Position numbers and translations under genes: made by a program. The notes below the pieces were generated by a model. It was not told the DNA's origin. It saw only the letters and a list, made by a program, of their open reading frames with translations, and did not search any database. A DNA stretch of 64,000 nucleotides from Bacillota bacterium (GTDB lineage Bacteria > Bacillota > UBA4882 > UBA8346), in NCBI GenBank assembly GCA_023402395.1, contig JAEYGI010000010.1, positions 14,434-78,433 on the forward strand, written 5' to 3'. Within the stretch, counting starts at the first letter, position 1; each line of letters begins with the position of its first letter. Below are positions 59,719 to 64,000 of this stretch, piece by piece.

Positions 59719-61098
59719 ATGGCTACAGTGCGCATGACCGAAGGAAAGATTCTGAACCATTTGATTCGATACGCGGTTCCCTTGATTTTAGGCAATTTGT
59801 TTCAGCTCACTTACAATGCGGTGGATTCGATCATCGTCGGCCGGTTTATCGGCAAGAATGCCCTGGCTGCGGTCGGCACGGCCAACCCGGTGATGAATAT
59901 CGTGATTCTCGGCATCTCCGGCATTTGTATTGGCGCTTCGGTATTGATGAGCGAATTTTTCGGCGCCAAAAATGACGCCATGCTGAAAAAGCAGGTTGCG
60001 ACCACCACCGTATTCGGGTTCTTCTTTTCGATTTTGGTGGCCCTGGCTGGAATCGTTACGGCCAAGCCCTTGCTGCACGGTTTGAGCGTGCCGGACGAGA
60101 TCCTGGATCAGGCGACCGTGTATTTACAAATCACCTTCCTGGGCACGCCGTTCACTTACTTCTATAACGCCGTTGCGGCCGCCTTGAAAAGCGTTGGCGA
60201 TTCGAAAACGCCCCTGAAATTCCTGGCGTTTTCGGCGGTGCTGAATACGGTCTTGGACCTGATTTTCATCGGCGGTTTTCATTTCGGAGTCGTCTGTGCC
60301 GCGACCACCACTGTCATCGCCGAAGCTACGTCAGCGTTGCTTTGCATCGTTTATGTTTATCGGAAGATCCCGTTGTTGCAATTGAAAAAGCATGAGTTAC
60401 GAATGGATCGCCAATTGCTTCGGAAAACGCTGCAATACGGTAGTATCACCGCGCTGCAGCAGTCCTGCCAGCCGGTGGGGAAACTGTTGATTCAGGGCGC
60501 CATCAATCCTCTGGGGGTCGATATCATCGCCGCCTTCAACGCGGTCAACCGGGTCGATGATTATGCCTTCACGCCGCAACAGAGTATCGCGCAAGGCATT
60601 ACGACGTTTGTAGCGCAAAATAAAGGGGCGGGGAAAACGGAGCGAATCGTCAAAGGGTTCAAACAGGGGTTGATGGTGGAATTCGGCTACTGGGTGCTGA
60701 TCTGCGCCGTGATCGTGCTGGCGCGAAAGCCGATTATGGGGCTGTTCGTCACCCAGGGAAACCGGGAGATCATCGAATTGGGCAGCAACTATTTGGGCCT
60801 GATGGCGTTGTTTTATTTGTTTCCGTCATTCACCAATGGCATTCAGGGCTTTTTCCGCGGCATGGGCAATATGAGCATTACTCTGCTGGGAACCACGATC
60901 CAAACCGGGCTTCGGGTGATCTTTGTCTATCTGTTGACTCCGAAATTGGGAATTCAAGGAGCGGCCTACGCTTGCGCCATTGGTTGGAGCGTGATGCTGT
61001 TGGTGGAGGTTCCGTATTATTTCTGGTATATGAAACGGCAAGGAAAGGCGATCCTCAGAGGAAACGAAGCGTTGGTCAGAGCGGAGCAAGAAAGCTGA
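59719..61098 (+). CDS. MATE family efflux transporter
   Basis: A 459-residue membrane protein with about 12 segments. Family marks are the start ILNHLIRYAVPLILGNLFQL, TYNAVDSIIVGRFIGKNALA, and in the second half LQQSCQPVGKLLIQGAINPL and IAAFNAVNRVDDYAFTPQQS. It is the DinF/NorM-like proton- or sodium-coupled drug/metabolite exporter type; substrate not inferable. The ATG has AAAAAGGA upstream. Its leader carries hairpins H5 and P5. MITE copy 5 begins 33 bp after the stop. Confidence 0.93.
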   Translation: MATVRMTEGKILNHLIRYAVPLILGNLFQLTYNAVDSIIVGRFIGKNALAAVGTANPVMNIVILGISGICIGASVLMSEFFGAKNDAMLKKQVATTTVFGFFFSILVALAGIVTAKPLLHGLSVPDEILDQATVYLQITFLGTPFTYFYNAVAAALKSVGDSKTPLKFLAFSAVLNTVLDLIFIGGFHFGVVCAATTTVIAEATSALLCIVYVYRKIPLLQLKKHELRMDRQLLRKTLQYGSITALQQSCQPVGKLLIQGAINPLGVDIIAAFNAVNRVDDYAFTPQQSIAQGITTFVAQNKGAGKTERIVKGFKQGLMVEFGYWVLICAVIVLARKPIMGLFVTQGNREIIELGSNYLGLMALFYLFPSFTNGIQGFFRGMGNMSITLLGTTIQTGLRVIFVYLLTPKLGIQGAAYACAIGWSVMLLVEVPYYFWYMKRQGKAILRGNEALVRAEQES

Positions 61099-61130
61099 AA
61101 CCCGGTTTCGATACTGATTTTGTCAATCAC

Positions 61131-61458
61131 GCCAGCCGAAAATCCTACCTCTCCCTCCGTCCCTCCCCGGTGTTGTCATTGTTGCGGGTTTACTCAGCGG
61201 GGAGGGATGAATCGCTGGAAATTCGGGTTTCCACTCCGCTGATGCTTCGAAGCAGTTCCGATCCAGAAAGGCGTTATGCCCAAAATTCGACTTCATCGAT
61301 TTATCTGGCCGATGGGCAACCGTTTCCGGCGAATCGCCCCTCCCTGCCGAATTATCTTCCAAAATCGCCGCGCCGGGGAGGGGATGGGGGAGAGGTTTGA
61401 ATTTAGACCACGTTGTCGACTGATTCTCCGTAAGTACTTACAGTGTAGCTTGACATTG
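61131..61458. mobile_element. MITE-like element, copy 5 (inverted, one end truncated)
   Basis: Right end GCTTGACATTG; the left end starts in the middle of the family (GCCGAAAATCCTACCTCTC) so about 60 bp of the terminal part is missing. The order of blocks is the reverse complement of copy 4 (GGGGAGGGATGAATCGCTGG, then GCGAATCGCCCCTCCCTGCC). No coding capacity. Confidence 0.75.
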
Positions 61459-61508
61459 CCATGCCGGGGAGCATGTTTGACTAAAGACACCCTAACCATT
61501 GCCAGAAT

Positions 61509-61543
61509 CAAAGAGCCGAAGGGCTTCGACCTTCGGCTCTTTG
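61509..61543 (-). terminator. Terminator of aspS
   Basis: CAAAGAGCCGAAGG, 7-nt loop, CCTTCGGCTCTTTG, 35 bp past the aspS stop on the minus strand. The T-run is short. Confidence 0.75.
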
Positions 61544-61578
61544 GCGCAGTCAACTTGCTTTTATTTCTGTGTCCCGTA

Positions 61579-63306
61579 TCAGCGGATTTTGATATTGGCC
61601 TCGCGCAGTTGATGCTCGGTGACTTCGCACGGCGCCCCCATCAGGAGATCCTGGGCGTTTCCGTTTAACGGGAAGGCGATGACATCGCGGATCGCCTCCT
61701 CGCCGGCGAGCAGCATCACGATCCGGTCGATGCCCGGCGCCATTCCGGCATGGGGGGGCGCTCCGTATTGGAAGGCCGTATACAACGCGCCGAACCTCTT
61801 CTCCAACTCCGCTTCGGAATATCCGGCAATTTGAAACGCTTTTTTCATAATCTCCGGCGAGTGGTTCCGTACCGCGCCCGACGAGAGTTCGACGCCGTTG
61901 CAGACCACGTCGTACTGATACGCCAGAATCTGGAGCGGATCCTTGGTCTGGAGGGCTTCCAGCCCGCCCTGCGGCATCGAGAAGGGATTATGGGTGAAGT
62001 CAATCTGGTTCGTCTCCGGATTATGCTCGTACATTGGAAAATCCACCACAAAGCAGAACTCGAAGGCGTCCTTGTCGATCAGCTCGAGGTTTTCCCCGAG
62101 CCATTCCCGGATCTGCCCGGCCAGTTTGTTGACGGCATCCGGCCGGTCGCTGATTAAGAAGAGGGTCTGGCCTTCCTGGAGCTGATAATCCCCGATCAAC
62201 CGGGCTTTCTGCTCCGGCGACAAGAATTTGGCAATGGGGCCTTTAAAATCGCCTTCGCTGAGCGTGAGGTAACCGAGTCCCCGCATTCCGATGCTGGTGG
62301 CGTATTTCAGGGAGTTGTCAAAAAAGCTGCGGGGCCGGCCCGCGCAGTCGGCCACAATGCCGCGCACCGGTTTGTTTTTGAAGGCCGTGAAGTCAACCTG
62401 GCTGAAAAACTCGGTCAGATCCAGGATGATCAGCGGGTTGCGCAGATCCGGCTTATCGCTGCCGTATTTCAGAAGCGCGTCCCGGTAGGTGATGCGCCGG
62501 AAGGGCGCCGGCGATACCCGCTTGTCCGAGAACTTGGCAAACGCCTCGGATAAAACCGTTTCAGCGACCTTTAAAACGTCCTCCTGTTCGGCAAAGGCCA
62601 TCTCCAAATCGAGCTGGTAAAATTCGCCCGGCGAACGGTCGCCCCGGGCGTCTTCATCCCGGAAGCAGGGCGCGATCTGGAAATACTTGTCGAAACCGGA
62701 GACCATCAGCATCTGCTTAAACTGCTGCGGCGCCTGGGGCAGCGCGTAGAATTTGCCTTGGTGCTTGCGGCTGGGAACCAGGTAATCCCGCGCGCCTTCC
62801 GGGGAGGACGCCGTCAGGATCGGCGTCTGAATCTCCAGAAATCCCAGTTCCTCCATACGTTTTCGCAAGAAATTGATGACCTTGGAACGCAACACGATGT
62901 TGCGGTGGATTGCCGGGTTGCGCAGGTCCAGGTAGCGGTATTTCAAGCGGACCTCCTCGCGCGTGGCGACGGAATCCCGGATTTCAAACGGCAGGATGTT
63001 CCGGCAGGGGCCCAGCACCGTGATGCTGTCGGCGAGCAGTTCGATTTCGCCGGTGTCCAGCTTGGGATTGATGTTGGCGGCGTCCCGCGACCGGATGGTT
63101 CCGGTCGCCGCGATGACGGTCTCGCGGGTAATACCCTCCAGCATGGAATCGTCATGAAAGACGATCTGGGTCACGCCGTTCTGATCGCGCAGATCCAGAA
63201 ACTTGACGCTGCCGTGGTCCCGGACCGTATCAACCCAGCCGGCCAGGGTGACCTTCATCCCGATCTGCCCGCAGGTAAGTTCATTGCAGTGGTGCGTTCG
63301 TAACAT
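61579..63306 (-). CDS. aspS: Aspartate-tRNA ligase
   Basis: A 575-residue class II aminoacyl-tRNA synthetase of the bacterial type. It has an N-terminal OB-fold anticodon-binding domain (MLRTHHCNELTCG... LAGWVDTVRDHGSVKFLDLR), class II motif 2 in FQIAPCFRDEDARGDRSPGE, FYQLDLEMAF, the GAD insertion (about 280-420), and motif 3 in APGIDRIVMLLAGEEAIRDV. It charges tRNA-Asp (and possibly tRNA-Asn). ATG 63306 with AGGAGGA upstream is preferred over a longer frame that crosses hairpins P6 and H6. Controlled by the T-box leader at 63478-63690. Confidence 0.96.
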   Translation of the reverse strand: MLRTHHCNELTCGQIGMKVTLAGWVDTVRDHGSVKFLDLRDQNGVTQIVFHDDSMLEGITRETVIAATGTIRSRDAANINPKLDTGEIELLADSITVLGPCRNILPFEIRDSVATREEVRLKYRYLDLRNPAIHRNIVLRSKVINFLRKRMEELGFLEIQTPILTASSPEGARDYLVPSRKHQGKFYALPQAPQQFKQMLMVSGFDKYFQIAPCFRDEDARGDRSPGEFYQLDLEMAFAEQEDVLKVAETVLSEAFAKFSDKRVSPAPFRRITYRDALLKYGSDKPDLRNPLIILDLTEFFSQVDFTAFKNKPVRGIVADCAGRPRSFFDNSLKYATSIGMRGLGYLTLSEGDFKGPIAKFLSPEQKARLIGDYQLQEGQTLFLISDRPDAVNKLAGQIREWLGENLELIDKDAFEFCFVVDFPMYEHNPETNQIDFTHNPFSMPQGGLEALQTKDPLQILAYQYDVVCNGVELSSGAVRNHSPEIMKKAFQIAGYSEAELEKRFGALYTAFQYGAPPHAGMAPGIDRIVMLLAGEEAIRDVIAFPLNGNAQDLLMGAPCEVTEHQLREANIKIR

Positions 63307-63322
63307 CAATGCTTCCTCCCAT

Positions 63323-63368
63323 ATATGCCGCAATAAGTTTTTGAACGACCAGCTAAATTGCGGCATGT
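63323..63368. repeat. Partner hairpin element P6 (46 bp, reverse orientation)
   Basis: ATATGCCGCAAT ... ATTGCGGCATGT. Compared with P3 and P5, GTCGC/GCGAC is changed to GCCGC/GCGGC on both arms, a compensatory change. Lies 16 bp before the aspS ATG. Confidence 0.85.
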
Positions 63369-63379
63369 TTCCTTGATTC

Positions 63380-63465
63380 ATAAATTGAAATAAATACAGT
63401 GATCCGCCCATTTCCAGCCACGCTTTAAGGATGGAAAAGCATGATCGGAATTTATTTCAATTTAT
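63380..63465. repeat. Compensated hairpin element H6 (86 bp, reverse orientation)
   Basis: Arm ATAAATTGAAATAAAT with perfect complement, inner stem TTTCCA/TGGAAA around CTTTAAGG. 11 nt separate it from P6 (TTCCTTGATTC, the complement of the P5 spacer). Confidence 0.88.
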
Positions 63466-63477
63466 ATAAAAACAAAA

Positions 63478-63690
63478 ATCCCGGAAATTATCGTAAAATA
63501 ATCTCCGGGACGAGCATTTGTGATGTGCCCGCGGTGCCACCCGCATTGACGCGGGAAATCCCGCATCCACTTTCCTATTTAATTTCCGGTATGGTCGCGA
63601 AGTGTTCCCCGGCTTACTACTCTTCCCATCGCGCTCTCAGTCGGCGGCGCGAACTCCCTGTCGGAATTTCCAAAAAAGCGGAGTCTTCAG
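63478..63690 (-). promoter_or_regulatory. T-box riboswitch upstream of aspS
   Basis: On the minus strand the core GCGGGTGGCACCGCGGGC is at 63544-63527. Stem I marks are GATGGGAAGAGTAGTAA and GAGAGCGC further upstream. The terminator (TCCCGGAGATTATTTTACG... pairing CCCGGA/TCCGGG, then TTTTTGTTTTT) lies at about 63511-63478. Specifier codon not identified with confidence. Confidence 0.88.
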
Positions 63691-63694
63691 CGTA

Positions 63695-63723
63695 ATTATA
63701 TGATATGTGAAAATGACTGTCAA
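63695..63723 (-). promoter_or_regulatory. SigA promoter of the aspS T-box leader
   Basis: Minus strand TTGACA (63723-63718), 17-bp spacer, TATAAT (63700-63695); consensus in every position. Confidence 0.85.
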
Positions 63724-63873
63724 CATATAATATGCCTATTTGATCCTAAACCATGCCGAAACTCATTCCACCGACCGCCTAATTGGAAGTCTTCTCTTGC
63801 CTCCATTAACACGTCCACAACTGCGATTGGGCACTAAACCTTTTTCGCATCGAAGCGCATAAAGCGAGCGAAA

Positions 63874-63936
63874 TTAATGTCTCGAAAATGGGGTTAAATC
63901 CCTCGGCTTTCAGCCGAAACCTTTAGGTAAAGAAAA
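63874..63936. repeat. Short triple-hairpin repeat R, copy 2
   Basis: Matches 41861-41918: TTAATGTC, AAAATGGGGT, AAATCCC, GGCTTT, CCGAAACCTTTAGGT in order. The surrounding 63724-64000 holds no gene I can support before the window edge. Confidence 0.65.
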
Positions 63937-64000
63937 GGGGAAGAAAAACGAAAAAGAACCAGGCATTGCCCAAAAGTCGACGAGAGGCTGTGGCATCTTT

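Overview
The window looks like chromosomal DNA of an endospore-forming, probably anaerobic member of the Bacillota with moderate-to-high GC. The evidence is a GerA/GerB/GerC germination locus, two T-box leaders (serS and aspS), YesM/YesN-type two-component genes next to a CUT1 sugar ABC transporter, strong AGGAGG ribosome binding sites and frequent TTG/GTG starts. A Hydrogenispora-like lineage is a plausible guess that I cannot confirm. I saw no rRNA, tRNA, CRISPR array or intact transposase.

Layout. 0-4 kb: two small paralogous DUF6809-like proteins, then an AT-rich DUF6978 / DUF1828-DUF1829 pair behind a promoter with a LexA (SOS) box. 4-10 kb: an ACT-ACT-metallo-beta-lactamase protein, an UgtP/MGDG-type glycosyltransferase with a CrtO-like acyltransferase, a MntA/HepT toxin-antitoxin pair and an MFS exporter. 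10-11.7 kb: an alkylation-repair run (ogt, alkA-type glycosylase, frameshifted ada). 12-24 kb: a carbohydrate/uronate locus with a YesN/YesM sensor pair, a DlgD/YiaK-type dehydrogenase, a TIM-barrel isomerase, a 1187-residue LamG protein, two permeases and a frameshifted solute-binding protein. 24.7-26.4 kb: a MerR regulator and a ferredoxin-like aldo/keto reductase. 27-31 kb: an OpuC-type osmolyte transporter and a BusR-like (GntR + RCK_C) repressor. 31.7-36.3 kb: the germination locus. 37-41.3 kb: a hydrolase, an OLD-like ATPase/DUF4276 pair and a ribbon-helix-helix regulator. 43-51 kb: oxalate decarboxylase, secreted pectate lyase, ASCH protein, lipase and esterase. 52-64 kb: T-box/serS, coiled-coil paralogues, an ITPase-like protein, a second aldo/keto reductase, an XRE-methyltransferase fusion, a MATE exporter and aspS with its T-box.

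How the parts work together. The 12-24 kb locus reads as sense (YesM/YesN), import (CUT1 transporter without its own ATPase), depolymerise (LamG enzyme) and catabolise (isomerase, DlgD-type dehydrogenase); a secreted pectate lyase elsewhere suggests plant polysaccharide use. The OpuC transporter with a BusR-like regulator suggests c-di-AMP-linked osmoregulation. The two aldo/keto reductase genes, 30 kb apart, carry the same MerR-type promoter and probably answer to the MerR regulator at 24.8 kb.

The most unusual content is non-coding. (1) A family of perfect hairpins with 16-bp arms that vary by compensatory change, three of them paired at a fixed 11-nt distance with a second hairpin, mostly in 5' leaders. 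(2) Five intergenic arrays with a strict 21-bp period built from small palindromes. (3) A 240-430-bp MITE-like family with inverted ends and apparent 11-bp target duplications, one copy inserted inside a 21-bp array. Two apparent single-gene frameshifts (ada, solute-binding protein) may be real decay or sequence error.
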